This document shows, piece by piece, positions 8,592 through 17,124 of a stretch of DNA of 64,000 nt. A program made the position numbers and the translations under genes. How positions within the stretch are numbered: position 1 is the stretch's first letter; each line of letters begins with the position of its first letter. This DNA comes from Labilibaculum sp. DW002 (GTDB taxonomy: Bacteria; Bacteroidota; Bacteroidia; Bacteroidales; Marinifilaceae): positions 124,001-188,000 of the forward strand of contig NZ_JAKJSC010000002.1 in NCBI RefSeq assembly GCF_029029525.1, written 5' to 3'. The notes below the pieces were generated by a model, which worked only from the letters and a program-made list of their open reading frames with translations, was not told where the DNA came from and searched no databases.

Positions 8592-8795
8592 TAAATTTGA
8601 CAATTTGAGTTAACGATCAGAATATTAGAAACTTGTGCGTTTTGGTCTGGAGATTGTATTTCTATAGTCGAAATCGTTCAATGAATGATTTCCCAAATAT
8701 TGGGAGTGGTGTCCCGGGATTTTGGTTTTAATAGCATAATTAATTGGTTTTCTTTAATATGCCGTAACATTTAATCCGTTACGGCATGTTATTTG
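8592..8795 (+). ncRNA. candidate structured ~190-nt RNA with its own promoter (possibly 6S-like)
   Basis: An exact -7 box TAAATTTG at 8592-8599 implies a transcript starting near 8605. The RNA can be closed by a 9-bp stem with one bulged G (8623-8632 with 8725-8733). Inside are an 8-bp hairpin (8671-8678 with 8684-8691) and a 5-bp hairpin directly next to it (8692-8704). A 10-bp hairpin follows (8759-8768 with 8778-8787) and then a T-rich tail, resembling a terminator. No ORF is present. The size and the promoter-to-terminator layout resemble the Bacteroidales-1 / 6S-like RNAs, but I cannot confirm a family match. Confidence 0.4.
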
Positions 8796-8942
8796 TTATT
8801 TAGGTTTCAATTATTATGCAAAACCATCATGTTGCGTATTTCTTATTTCGTAACGTTCAAAAATAAAATTTAATGATCGATTAAATATGACTTTTCTAGG
8901 CAATAAGTATTTAGGGTGTTTAGAATTGCTTCAAGATTTTAT

Positions 8943-9118
8943 TGTTAGACAATGATACCAATAATTGTCTAACAGAAGTTCGAGAATATCTATAGGGGAA
9001 ACTCTCGAACACTTTTAGTTGGTAATTGTTGGATGTAATGTGGTAATTCTAGACAACAATTCTTAAGGGCTCCAAAATATAAGAGCTAACAAAGGGTGTC
9101 CAAATTGGACACCCTTTT
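8943..9118 (+). ncRNA. candidate structured RNA, three hairpins plus strong terminator
   Basis: Four hairpins follow one another: 11 bp (8943-8953 with 8964-8974), 8 bp (8978-8985 with 9003-9010), 8 bp (9024-9031 with 9054-9061), and a terminator hairpin (9091-9102 with 9106-9117) followed by a T-run. Both flanking genes are on the minus strand, so the plus-strand terminator has no protein gene to serve. This argues for a noncoding transcript, either separate or a continuation of the upstream RNA. No clear promoter was found just upstream. The family is unknown. Confidence 0.4.
9091..9118 (+). terminator. intrinsic terminator on the plus strand
   Basis: A GGGTGTCC/GGACACCC stem with a short loop, followed by a T-run. 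It ends the structured RNA candidate upstream; on the minus strand the T-run is poor. Confidence 0.75.
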
Positions 9119-9194
9119 TTATTTTGAAAAGTGGTAAGATCATTAAGTATAATCCCATAGTTGTTGGAATGTAAATCGTTAAATATTGTAGTTG

Positions 9195-9219
9195 AAAAAA
9201 GCCATCCCGAAGGATAGCT
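9195..9219 (-). terminator. terminator of the first MFS gene
   Basis: On the minus strand, an 8-bp stem with a UUCG tetraloop (9200-9207 with 9212-9219) runs into six Ts. One pair is G-U only on the minus strand, which supports that orientation. Confidence 0.75.
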
Positions 9220-9243
9220 ATTTTGTAGGTATTCTATTTTAAA

Positions 9244-10608
9244 TTATTTGCTGTTCGAAGGCAGTTCCAAACCATAGCCCGAAACTTTGTCTTCTCTTTT
9301 TAATAATAAGGCGAACACTAAACCAACTAATCCTAAGCAAGCAAACATGATCATGGTATAAGTATAATCTAATGTTTCAGCTCCTTCTGGGTTTGTAGCA
9401 TCTAAAACTACTCCTGCTAAAATTGGAAATGCCCATAAGCCTAAATTCTGTACTGAGAACATCAATCCATAGGCAGAACCAATTCTTTTTTCATCCACCA
9501 TTTTAGCAACAGATGGCCACATAGAGGCTGGTACCAAAGAGAAGGCAAGTCCTAAAATAACCATCATTACGTATGGAGATAATCCTGTAAAGGCAAATGT
9601 GAGATGCACAATTACTAGTATTATAGATCCATAAATCATTAGAGATGCTGCTTTTCCTATTTTATCAACAAACAAACCAAATATCGGTGTAAATATCATT
9701 GTTCCAATGGGTAACATTGAGGAGATGAAACCACTTTCTTTTATGGATAGGTTAAATTTATTGAGGAAAAAATCAGATGAAAAAGATAGGAATGGGAATA
9801 CCGCAGAATAAAAGGTCAAACACAACAAAGTGACGTAAATAAACGAACGATTGGTTAGTAGTTTTGTAATGTCTGAGATATGAAATTCATCACTTGTAGA
9901 CAGTAAACCTTCTTGCTTTACTTGTTTATCCAATTTAAGATCAAACATCATGTAAATTAGGAATACCAATAAGGCAGAAAGAACTAAAAAGGCTGCAAAC
10001 CATATGGCAGTAGTCCATCCCTGCTCAGATTCAATTAGAACTGGTGATAAATTGAATGCAAGAAATGATCCGGTTCGGGCAAGCCCAAGTTTTACTCCAA
10101 ATGCTAAGGCTAATTCCTTTCCTTTAAACCATTTTACAATGATTTTACTGATGACAACAATACTGGTTTCAGCTCCTAAACCAAACAGGAATCGTCCTAA
10201 TAACATCATTTTCAGTTCGGGAGAATATCCAGGCATGAAAGAAGACATGAACGAATAACCAAGCCCGTCGTTTCTGTATAGATCACTTGCTCCATATGCT
10301 GTTACCAGTGCTCCAAAGGCCATAAAGGCGACAAACATGAATCCTGTTCTTCGAATACCTAATTTATCGAGAATAATTCCTCCCAATACTGCCATTAAGA
10401 AAAAGACATTAGGAATAGAGTATACGGATACAAATAAACCAAAATCAGTACTGGTGAACCCAAATTCTTTGGTAAGTGTTGATTTTAATGGAGATAATGC
10501 ATCGTAAAAATAGTAGTTTGCCGCAAGAACAAATCCGACAGTAATCAGCATTGCCCAGCGGACAAGTACAGAATCTCTTAGTGATTCTTGTAGTTTAGTT
10601 TTAGTCAT
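9244..10608 (-). CDS. MFS transporter, paralog 1 of 3 (MFSD1-like)
   Basis: A 454-residue, 12-helix major facilitator. I place the start at the ATG at 10608 (MTKTKLQESLRDS) because the two neighbouring paralogs begin with the same LRDS/IRDS segment; the longer frame from 10668 would run into the upstream terminator. Shared family features are the motif GGIILDKLGIRRTG after helix 2, SKIIVKWFKGKELALAFG between helices 4 and 5, and a C-terminal tail ending GYGLELPSNSK. The WFKGKE..L..G motif resembles MFSD1-type transporters, some of which move dipeptides; that assignment is an inference. It ends in its own terminator, so it is a separate transcription unit. Confidence 0.85.
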   Translation of the reverse strand: MTKTKLQESLRDSVLVRWAMLITVGFVLAANYYFYDALSPLKSTLTKEFGFTSTDFGLFVSVYSIPNVFFLMAVLGGIILDKLGIRRTGFMFVAFMAFGALVTAYGASDLYRNDGLGYSFMSSFMPGYSPELKMMLLGRFLFGLGAETSIVVISKIIVKWFKGKELALAFGVKLGLARTGSFLAFNLSPVLIESEQGWTTAIWFAAFLVLSALLVFLIYMMFDLKLDKQVKQEGLLSTSDEFHISDITKLLTNRSFIYVTLLCLTFYSAVFPFLSFSSDFFLNKFNLSIKESGFISSMLPIGTMIFTPIFGLFVDKIGKAASLMIYGSIILVIVHLTFAFTGLSPYVMMVILGLAFSLVPASMWPSVAKMVDEKRIGSAYGLMFSVQNLGLWAFPILAGVVLDATNPEGAETLDYTYTMIMFACLGLVGLVFALLLKREDKVSGYGLELPSNSK

Positions 10609-10668
10609 GTAGTTGAAGTGTTTGTTTTCAATAGTTTCCGAAAATACGAAAGCTTTTCGTAACGGCAT

Positions 10669-10696
10669 AAAAAAAGCTGCCCCTAAGGACAGCTTT
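10669..10696 (-). terminator. terminator of the second MFS gene
   Basis: On the minus strand, AAAGCTG pairs with CAGCTTT around a loop with two further GG/CC pairs, followed by a run of seven Ts (plus-strand As at 10669-10675). Confidence 0.75.
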
Positions 10697-10716
10697 AAAA
10701 TATATTCGTTAATTTA

Positions 10717-12156
10717 TTAATTCTGAATATTTGGTAATTCAAGACCATAACCTTTCTTCTTATCTTCTGCTTTTAATAAGAATCCAAAAATGGTCGCAAG
10801 AATTGTTAAACCAACGAAGATTAACCATGTTGATGAATAATCAAACATTGGAATTTCACCTGCTTCTCTAAGTGCTTGCACTTTTGATGAAATATCACCT
10901 GCAGGAACACCTTCTGCTCTGAAAGTTGCAATTGCACCTTCTATTTTCTCGTTTACACCTGGATTTGTTTTATCTAAAACAACACCTAACAAAATAGGAA
11001 CCAGCATTAGACCAATATTCTGAACATAGAAGATAAGTGCATAAGCCGATCCCAACTGCTTTTCAGGGATAATTTTTGGAACCGATGGCCACATTGCAGA
11101 AGGAACCAATGAGAAAGCAATTCCCAATAGAACAACCGCGAATATCGCTACCCAAGTCGCCGTTAAAGCGGGTATATAGAATATCGTATGAACGATTACA
11201 AGTAGAACTGCTCCAAGAATCATGATAGAGGCGCCTTTACCGTATTTGTCGTATATGAATCCAAACAGAGGTGTTAAAAGAATCGTTCCGAATGGTAGAA
11301 TTGAAGGGATGTCACCAGCAGTAGACGGATCAATTCCAAACTTATTCACCATTAGTCCCGAAGAGAACTTGTAGAATGGGAACACAGCAGAATAGAATAA
11401 TAAACAAAGAATAGCGATATACCAAAATCCCTTACTTGAGATGATGACACCAATATCTGAGATTTTGAATGGCTCTTCTTCTTCAGCTTCATCTTCAACT
11501 TGTTTATCCAACTTGGTATCCATTACACTATAAACAATAAAAAGAATTAAAGCAATACTTAAAGCAATAGTACCAACTAAAACTGATGTAGGAATATCAA
11601 ATGCTTCAGCAATACGAGGTGAACCAAATAGTGCAAGGAATGAACCTAAACGCGCTAAGGCCATTTCTGTACCCATAGCAAGTGCCATTTCTTTTCCTTT
11701 AAACCATTTTACGATTATTCTAGATACAGTAATACCAGCACCTTCGGCACCTACACAGAATAAGGCAAATCCAGCTGCTGAAATAAATACTCTTGAATCG
11801 ATTCCTATGATTGTAGAACCCATTTCAAAATCGCCAGCAAATGCATAATACTTAACTATAGCACCTAGTATCATAACTATACCTGATCCAATGGCAGTAA
11901 ATTTAATTCCCATTTTATCGAGTATAATACCTGCAAAGATCAACATAAATGCAAACACATTTAAGTAGCCTTGTGCTCCTGTTACAATTCCCCAATCGGT
12001 ACCACTCCATCCGTAAGTACTTTGAATAAGTGTTTGAAGCGGAGAAAGCACTTCCATAAATGTGTATGCGATAAGCATGGTTACCGATACGAGAATTAGC
12101 ACAAACCAACGAGCGCCTGCACTATCTCTCAATGTCTTTTTAATAGCATCTGTCAT
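10717..12156 (-). CDS. MFS transporter, paralog 2 of 3 (MFSD1-like)
   Basis: A 479-residue paralog of the flanking transporters with 12 predicted helices. It has GIILDKMGIKFT, SRIIVKWFKGKEMALAMG and VPSAMWPSVPKIIPEKQLGSA segments in the same positions and the same tail (KKGYGLELPNIQN). It is longer than its relatives by a ~30-residue insertion before the last helices (around residues 385-420), in the loop after the NPG motif. An acidic stretch (EDEAEEEEP) in the central loop is another difference. The substrate is unknown. It has its own downstream terminator. Confidence 0.85.
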   Translation of the reverse strand: MTDAIKKTLRDSAGARWFVLILVSVTMLIAYTFMEVLSPLQTLIQSTYGWSGTDWGIVTGAQGYLNVFAFMLIFAGIILDKMGIKFTAIGSGIVMILGAIVKYYAFAGDFEMGSTIIGIDSRVFISAAGFALFCVGAEGAGITVSRIIVKWFKGKEMALAMGTEMALARLGSFLALFGSPRIAEAFDIPTSVLVGTIALSIALILFIVYSVMDTKLDKQVEDEAEEEEPFKISDIGVIISSKGFWYIAILCLLFYSAVFPFYKFSSGLMVNKFGIDPSTAGDIPSILPFGTILLTPLFGFIYDKYGKGASIMILGAVLLVIVHTIFYIPALTATWVAIFAVVLLGIAFSLVPSAMWPSVPKIIPEKQLGSAYALIFYVQNIGLMLVPILLGVVLDKTNPGVNEKIEGAIATFRAEGVPAGDISSKVQALREAGEIPMFDYSSTWLIFVGLTILATIFGFLLKAEDKKKGYGLELPNIQN

Positions 12157-12263
12157 TACAATAATTTTTGGGTTAGTATTTTATTTTTGGGTTTTTAGAG
12201 CTTACTAAATTAAGATTAATGCCCAAATAAACAAACCTGTATTTTATCAGTAAAAAGAGCAAT

Positions 12264-12291
12264 AAAAAAAGCCACCCGAAGGTGGCTTTTT
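12264..12291 (-). terminator. terminator of the third MFS gene
   Basis: A perfect 10-bp stem (12267-12276 with 12281-12290) with a four-base loop, flanked by an A-run and a T-run so that it could work in both directions; on the minus strand it follows the gene ending at 12314. Confidence 0.85.
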
Positions 12292-12313
12292 ATATATCGT
12301 ATGTATAAGAGAA

Positions 12314-13699
12314 TTATTTCTCAATGTTTGGAAGGTCTAGACCATATCCTTTTTTCTTGTCAACAACTCTTAATCTGAAAGCTACTAATAGAGCTGCTAT
12401 ACCACAACCAACCATTAACATCATCGGCTCAGTATAATTAAGAGCAGCACCTTCAGCTATTCCTTCGTTTGCTGAATCCAATACAGTACCTAAAAGCATA
12501 GGGAATAACATTAGACCTACATTCTGAATCATAAAGATCATTGCATAAGCAGATCCTAAACGTGATTCCGGAATAATCTTTGGTACTGAAGGCCACATAG
12601 CTGCAGGTACAAATGAGAATGCAAATCCTAAAACAACCATTGCCGTAAATGCAAAAGCAGTGTTACCTGGTAAAAAAGCGAAGATCACGTGAGAGAAAAT
12701 CAATAATAAAGATCCCAACATCATAATACTAGCTGACTTTCCTTTCTTATCCATAAATGCACCAAAAATCGGAGTCAAAACCATTGTTCCAATAGGAAGA
12801 AGTCCTACAATCATACCTGAAAGTTCCTCAGCAAAACCATACTTTTGAACCATCAAGTCTGGTGCAAATTTGGTAAATGGGAAAATTGCGGAATAGAATA
12901 ATACACAAAGCAGTGCAATAAGAATAAAACCAGGATTCTTAAACAATAAGAAAACATCCGAAATTTTAAATTCATCTTCAGACGATTCAACAGAAGTATC
13001 AGCTGCAACTTCAGCATCAAGTTTCTTATCCATCATATTATGAATAAAAAATGCAAGTAAACCAATAACAAGAAGAATAACTCCAAATGCTAATGGACGT
13101 GAGATGATTTTATCAGCACCTGTCATCCATGGAGAAGCTGAAAATGCAATTAGCATACCACCACGAGCACAAGCCATTTCAAGTCCCATAGCCAATGCCA
13201 TTTCTTTTCCTTTAAACCATTTTACAATGATACGAGAAACAGTGATACCTGCAATCTCAACACCCACACCAAATAAGGCATAACCAATCATCGCCATCTT
13301 CAAAGAAGGCTTATAGTCAGTTAAGAACGAGTTTAGAAAATCATATCCAATACCACCATTATTAAACATATCAGTCATGGCGTAATAGTTAAGGAAAGCC
13401 CCAACAATCATAACACCAACAAAGAAGGTTCCTGTAAAACGAATACCTGCTTTGTCAAGGATAATCCCACCAAAAATAAGCATCAGACAGAATACGTTCA
13501 ATACAGAATAAGAGCCTGCAAATGTTCCATAAGATGAATTAGACCATCCCATTTGGTCACGTAACATTCCTTGTAAAGGAGACATGATATCTGTAAAGAA
13601 ATATCCTGTAAGCATCAAGAAAGAAACCGTTATTAAAACGAACCATCTTGCTGATTTGGAATCACGAATAGATTCCTTAAGTTGAGCAGTCATTACCAT
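12314..13699 (-). CDS. MFS transporter, paralog 3 of 3 (MFSD1-like)
   Basis: A 461-residue, 12-helix major facilitator and the first transcribed of the three paralogs by position on the minus strand. It carries GGIILDKAGIRFTG, SRIIVKWFKGKEMALAMG, VPAAMWPSVPKIIPESRLGSA and the tail KKGYGLDLPNIEK. The start may be the ATG at 13699 or the one two codons later at 13693 (MTAQLKESIRDS), which fits the paralogs better. A -7-like TACTTTAG lies upstream on the minus strand near 13743. The three genes arose by tandem duplication; each retains a separate terminator, so differential expression is likely. Confidence 0.85.
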   Translation of the reverse strand: MVMTAQLKESIRDSKSARWFVLITVSFLMLTGYFFTDIMSPLQGMLRDQMGWSNSSYGTFAGSYSVLNVFCLMLIFGGIILDKAGIRFTGTFFVGVMIVGAFLNYYAMTDMFNNGGIGYDFLNSFLTDYKPSLKMAMIGYALFGVGVEIAGITVSRIIVKWFKGKEMALAMGLEMACARGGMLIAFSASPWMTGADKIISRPLAFGVILLVIGLLAFFIHNMMDKKLDAEVAADTSVESSEDEFKISDVFLLFKNPGFILIALLCVLFYSAIFPFTKFAPDLMVQKYGFAEELSGMIVGLLPIGTMVLTPIFGAFMDKKGKSASIMMLGSLLLIFSHVIFAFLPGNTAFAFTAMVVLGFAFSFVPAAMWPSVPKIIPESRLGSAYAMIFMIQNVGLMLFPMLLGTVLDSANEGIAEGAALNYTEPMMLMVGCGIAALLVAFRLRVVDKKKGYGLDLPNIEK

Positions 13700-13810
13700 T
13701 TTATAAGTTTTATTTGTTTAAGTTATTGTTTAAGGGGCGCTAAAGTAAGCTTTATCCTGTAAGAAACAAATAGTGAATATCATGTTTTACCAACACATAT
13801 CCATTCCATT

Positions 13811-13845
13811 TTTGTGGGCGGAATAGCATATATTACTTATCTTTG
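13811..13845 (+). promoter_or_regulatory. promoter of the pncB operon
   Basis: TTTG at 13811-13814 and TATCTTTG at 13838-13845 (exact TAnnTTTG), separated by 23 bp, lie 25 bp upstream of the nicotinate phosphoribosyltransferase start. Confidence 0.55.
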
Positions 13846-13870
13846 GAAAGGTTTTATTTAATTTAATGCA

Positions 13871-15289
13871 ATGAACACATTAACTGATAATACAGGATTA
13901 TATACAGATTATTATGAGCTAACAATGGCTCAAGGATATTTTCTAAGTGGTAAGAAAGACGAGCAAACCGTTTTTGATTATTATTACCGTACAAATCCGT
14001 ATAGTGGTGGTTATCTTGTGTTTGCTGGCTTGCAGGATCTACTAGAGATTTTGAAGAATTTTAGATACAATGAGGCTAATATTGAATTTCTTCGAAAGTC
14101 TGGTTTAAGAAATGAATTTCTTGATTACTTAAAAGAATTTCGTTTCACAGCTACTATTTATAGTGTGAAAGAAGGTGAGATTGTATTTCCCAATGAACCG
14201 ATCGTTCGAGTTGAAGGAAATATTATTGAGGCTCAGTTGGTTGAGACTTTACTGTTGAATTATCTTAATTTCCAGTCGCTTATAGCGACAAAAGCTTGCC
14301 GAATTAGAAATGTAATTGGAGATAAAGAATTTTCAGATTTTGGTTTGAGAAGAGCACAAGGATTAGGTGGTATTCATGCAAGTCGTGCAGCAGTAATCGG
14401 TGGTGCAAACACAACTTCGAATGTTTACAGTGCATTTAATTACGATATTCCGCTAACGGGAACTCAAGCTCATTCATGGATTCAAAGTTTTGATTATGAA
14501 TTGGACGCTTTCCGTCAATATGCCAATATCAATCCTGATAATACGGTTTTACTTGTAGATACTTATAACACTTTGAGGTCTGGCGTTCCGAATGCGATAA
14601 AAGTTGCCAAGGAGTTAGAGGCTGAAGGACATAAAATGATCGGAATTCGTTTGGATAGTGGTGATTTAGCTTATTTAAGTCAGAAAGCTAGAAAAATGTT
14701 AAACGAAGCAGGTTTAGATTACGTGAAGATTATTGCATCTAACCAGTTAAATGAATATGTAATTAAAAGTTTGAATGAACAAGGAGCACAATTAGATGGT
14801 TATGGTATTGGAACCGAATTGGTAACGGGAAAAGATACTGGCGCGCTAGATGGTGTGTATAAATTGGTGCAAAATAATGGTGTTCCTCGTTTGAAAATAT
14901 CTGAGAATATTGAGAAGATTACCATGCCTGGAAAGAAAAAACTTGTTCGCTATTTTGATGAAGAAGGAATGTTTTTTCGAGATGGAGTTCTTCTGGAAAA
15001 TGAGGAATCTACAAGCAGGTTGTTTCATGCCTTTCACTCGCACAAAAATACTTACGTAACAAATTACAAATGTGAAGAACTCACGCATAAGGTAATGGAA
15101 AATGGGAAAGTCTTGATTGAAAATCAAAGCCCAACTGAAATTAATGCTTATTTAAGAAAGAGATTCGCTCAGTTACCAGATGGACACAAGCGTTTTATTA
15201 GTCCACATATTTACAAAGTTGGCTTTTCTGAAAACTTGTTGGATGTAAGAGATCATCTATTGATGGATATTCGATCGAAAATCAGATAA
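13871..15289 (+). CDS. pncB: nicotinate phosphoribosyltransferase
   Basis: A 472-residue enzyme that makes nicotinate mononucleotide from nicotinate and PRPP, the entry step of the NAD salvage pathway. The N-terminal YTDYYELTMAQGYF, the central DFGLRRAQG, and the GTQAHSWIQSF segment containing the phosphorylated His are family hallmarks. The phosphate-binding IGIRLDSGDLAYLS follows near residue 260. The length fits the long (Firmicutes/Bacteroidetes-type) subfamily. It leads an apparent three-gene operon with a D-amino-acid enzyme 34 bp downstream. It could be called PncB or NAPRT. Confidence 0.93.
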   Translation: MNTLTDNTGLYTDYYELTMAQGYFLSGKKDEQTVFDYYYRTNPYSGGYLVFAGLQDLLEILKNFRYNEANIEFLRKSGLRNEFLDYLKEFRFTATIYSVKEGEIVFPNEPIVRVEGNIIEAQLVETLLLNYLNFQSLIATKACRIRNVIGDKEFSDFGLRRAQGLGGIHASRAAVIGGANTTSNVYSAFNYDIPLTGTQAHSWIQSFDYELDAFRQYANINPDNTVLLVDTYNTLRSGVPNAIKVAKELEAEGHKMIGIRLDSGDLAYLSQKARKMLNEAGLDYVKIIASNQLNEYVIKSLNEQGAQLDGYGIGTELVTGKDTGALDGVYKLVQNNGVPRLKISENIEKITMPGKKKLVRYFDEEGMFFRDGVLLENEESTSRLFHAFHSHKNTYVTNYKCEELTHKVMENGKVLIENQSPTEINAYLRKRFAQLPDGHKRFISPHIYKVGFSENLLDVRDHLLMDIRSKIR

Positions 15290-15323
15290 GTTTTAATTGA
15301 TTCGTAACCGTTAAGCATTGACA

Positions 15324-16436
15324 ATGGAAAGTTTAAATTCTAAAATAATTCGTCCTACACTATTATTGGATAAAGCAAAGTGTATTTCAAATATTGAGAA
15401 TATGATTGCAAAAGCGCAACGAGCCAATGCACGTTTGCGTCCTCATTTTAAAACGCATCAATCTGCCCAAATAGGTGATTGGTTTAAAGAAAGAGGTGTT
15501 GAAGCTATTGCTGTTTCGTCGATGGTGATGGCACAATATTTTGCAGACAATGGATGGAAGGATATTACGGTTGCGATTCCTGTTAATCTTCGGGAAATAG
15601 AGTTGATTAACGAGTTAGCATCGAAAATTCAATTGAATTTAGTGCTTGAATCTCGAGAAGCAATTGCCTATTTAGAATCTGAATTGGAACATCCTGTTGG
15701 AATTTTCATTAAGGTTGATACAGGTTATCAGCGTTCAGGAATTCCTGCCGAGGCGATAGGGTCGTTACGTTTGTTAGTTGACTTGATGAAGGAAACTGAA
15801 AAATTGAATTGTAAGGGATTTTTAGCGCATACAGGACACAATTACAAGGCTGATGATCATGAGCAAATTCATAAAAATCATTCCAAAACACTTCTCGATT
15901 TAAATGAACTGAAAGATGTTTTCAGAAAAGATATTACAGGTTTAGAGGTTTCTTTAGGAGATACGCCAGCCTGCAGTATTAGCGAGGAATTTTATGGAAT
16001 TGATGAGATTCGACCTGGAAATTTTGTATTCTATGATATCATGCAATATGTTTTGGGTGCTTGCGATGAAAGCCAAATTGCGGTTGCCATGGCTTGTCCT
16101 GTTATTGCAAAAAATATTGATCGAAATGAATTGGTGATTCATGGTGGAGGTGTTCACTTTTCAAAAGAATATTTAGAAGCTGATGATGAGGGAACCAAGT
16201 TGTTTGGTAGTATTGTTCGAATTGCGGAGAATGGTTGGAGTGAAATTTTAGGAGGTGGATTCTTGGCAAGTCTTTCACAAGAACATGGGATTATCCGCTG
16301 TAGCGATGCTTTATTTGATGAGTTTACGATTGGAGACTTGATAGGAGTGTTGCCTGTGCATTCATGCCTTACTACTAATTTAATGAGGAAGTTAATGACC
16401 ACAGAAGGAGAATGGATTACAACAATGAACAGTTAG
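15324..16436 (+). CDS. D-threonine aldolase / D-serine dehydratase-like PLP enzyme
   Basis: A 370-residue fold-III PLP enzyme. The Schiff-base Lys is in LRPHFKTHQSA near residue 45. The C-terminal metal-binding His-x-Cys (VLPVHSCLTTN) is typical of D-threonine aldolases and eukaryotic-type D-serine dehydratases, distinguishing it from alanine racemases. The start is taken as the ATG at 15324; an in-frame TTG lies 6 bp upstream. The predicted role is breakdown of beta-hydroxy D-amino acids, but the substrate has to be tested. It is in the same direction as pncB and DUF2062 with short gaps. Confidence 0.85.
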   Translation: MESLNSKIIRPTLLLDKAKCISNIENMIAKAQRANARLRPHFKTHQSAQIGDWFKERGVEAIAVSSMVMAQYFADNGWKDITVAIPVNLREIELINELASKIQLNLVLESREAIAYLESELEHPVGIFIKVDTGYQRSGIPAEAIGSLRLLVDLMKETEKLNCKGFLAHTGHNYKADDHEQIHKNHSKTLLDLNELKDVFRKDITGLEVSLGDTPACSISEEFYGIDEIRPGNFVFYDIMQYVLGACDESQIAVAMACPVIAKNIDRNELVIHGGGVHFSKEYLEADDEGTKLFGSIVRIAENGWSEILGGGFLASLSQEHGIIRCSDALFDEFTIGDLIGVLPVHSCLTTNLMRKLMTTEGEWITTMNS

Positions 16437-16485
16437 CAGTAAACAGTTATCAGAAAACAGTGATCAGTTAACAATGAACAGTGAG
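16436..16485. repeat. short degenerate AACAGT/TCAGTTAAC repeats
   Basis: The spacer between the D-amino-acid enzyme and DUF2062 consists of imperfect reiterations of AACAGT and ATCAG units. It looks like a decayed simple-sequence repeat; no function is evident. Confidence 0.45.
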
Positions 16486-16513
16486 TCGTTTTTACTCGCT
16501 AGAAAATCAAGGG

Positions 16514-16969
16514 ATGAATTACAAGAGGGTGTTGGATCGATTTAGTATAAGCAAAGTTAGGAAAGTAATTGTTGCTGAAATTACTTGTGTTGATAATTCC
16601 AACGCAACGATAGCTTTATCTTTAGCTTTGGGTGTTTTTCTTGCATTTTCGCCTGCCTGGGGTTTTCAAACGGCACTTGCCATCTCATTAGCATTGCTTT
16701 TGAGATTAAATAAGGTTCTCGCTTTAATTACTGTCAATATCAGCAGTATTCCGCCATTAATTCCTCTGATTTTTATTGCTGGATATCAAACAGGTGCACT
16801 TGTTTTGAAAGGTGAGTTTCAGAAAGAAGTTCCTGATTTGATGAGTCTCAGTACTTTGGGTGAAAATTACCTGCAATTTGCATTGGGTTCCATGGTGTTT
16901 GCAGTACTAATTGGTGTGATTTTCTATTTGGTGATTTATTTGATTTTAGGAAGGTATCGTAAGTTGTAA
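16514..16969 (+). CDS. DUF2062-family membrane protein
   Basis: A ~150-residue protein with three hydrophobic segments (ALSLALGVFLAFSPAWGFQT, TVNISSIPPLIPLIFIAGYQ, and a C-terminal helix). The FSPAWGFQT and IPPLIPLIF segments identify the DUF2062 family, whose function is unknown and which is sometimes fused to glycosyltransferases. I prefer the ATG at 16514; a GTG at 16481 would extend it, but this lies in a run of short AACAGT-type repeats (16436-16485) that looks noncoding. It is the last gene of the pncB operon. Confidence 0.7.
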   Translation: MNYKRVLDRFSISKVRKVIVAEITCVDNSNATIALSLALGVFLAFSPAWGFQTALAISLALLLRLNKVLALITVNISSIPPLIPLIFIAGYQTGALVLKGEFQKEVPDLMSLSTLGENYLQFALGSMVFAVLIGVIFYLVIYLILGRYRKL

Positions 16970-16988
16970 TTTATTAAATCGCAACCAT

Positions 16989-17070
16989 TGGGTTAGGGAT
17001 TGGAGTGAAAACCCCACAGTGAGGAACGAGCGAGGAGTTGAAACAAAAGCCCGACCTGAAAGGAAACCCC
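16989..17070 (-). repeat. dispersed degenerate repeat, copy B (inverted relative to copy A)
   Basis: The reverse complement aligns with 4810-4893, with CTCCTCGCTCGTTCCTCACT and CTGTGGGG as the clearest shared blocks. It lies in the convergent gap between DUF2062 and pepD next to a terminator and has no coding potential. Confidence 0.6.
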
Positions 17071-17072
17071 AT

Positions 17073-17103
17073 AAAAAAAGGAACGCACTTTCGTACGTTC
17101 CTT
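17073..17103 (-). terminator. terminator of pepD
   Basis: An 8-bp stem (17078-17085 with 17096-17103), followed on the minus strand by seven Ts, lies just after the dipeptidase stop codon. Confidence 0.75.
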
Positions 17104-17124
17104 ACAAATCAGTATCTGATTATA

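Noticed and set aside
8978-9010. tRNA-like element (GTTCGA segment)
   Set aside because: No acceptor stem, anticodon arm or CCA-type end can be arranged around it; it is better explained as a hairpin of a structured RNA.
10004-10258. 84-codon ORF opposite the first MFS gene
   Set aside because: It is a shadow of the conserved transporter coding frame on the other strand.
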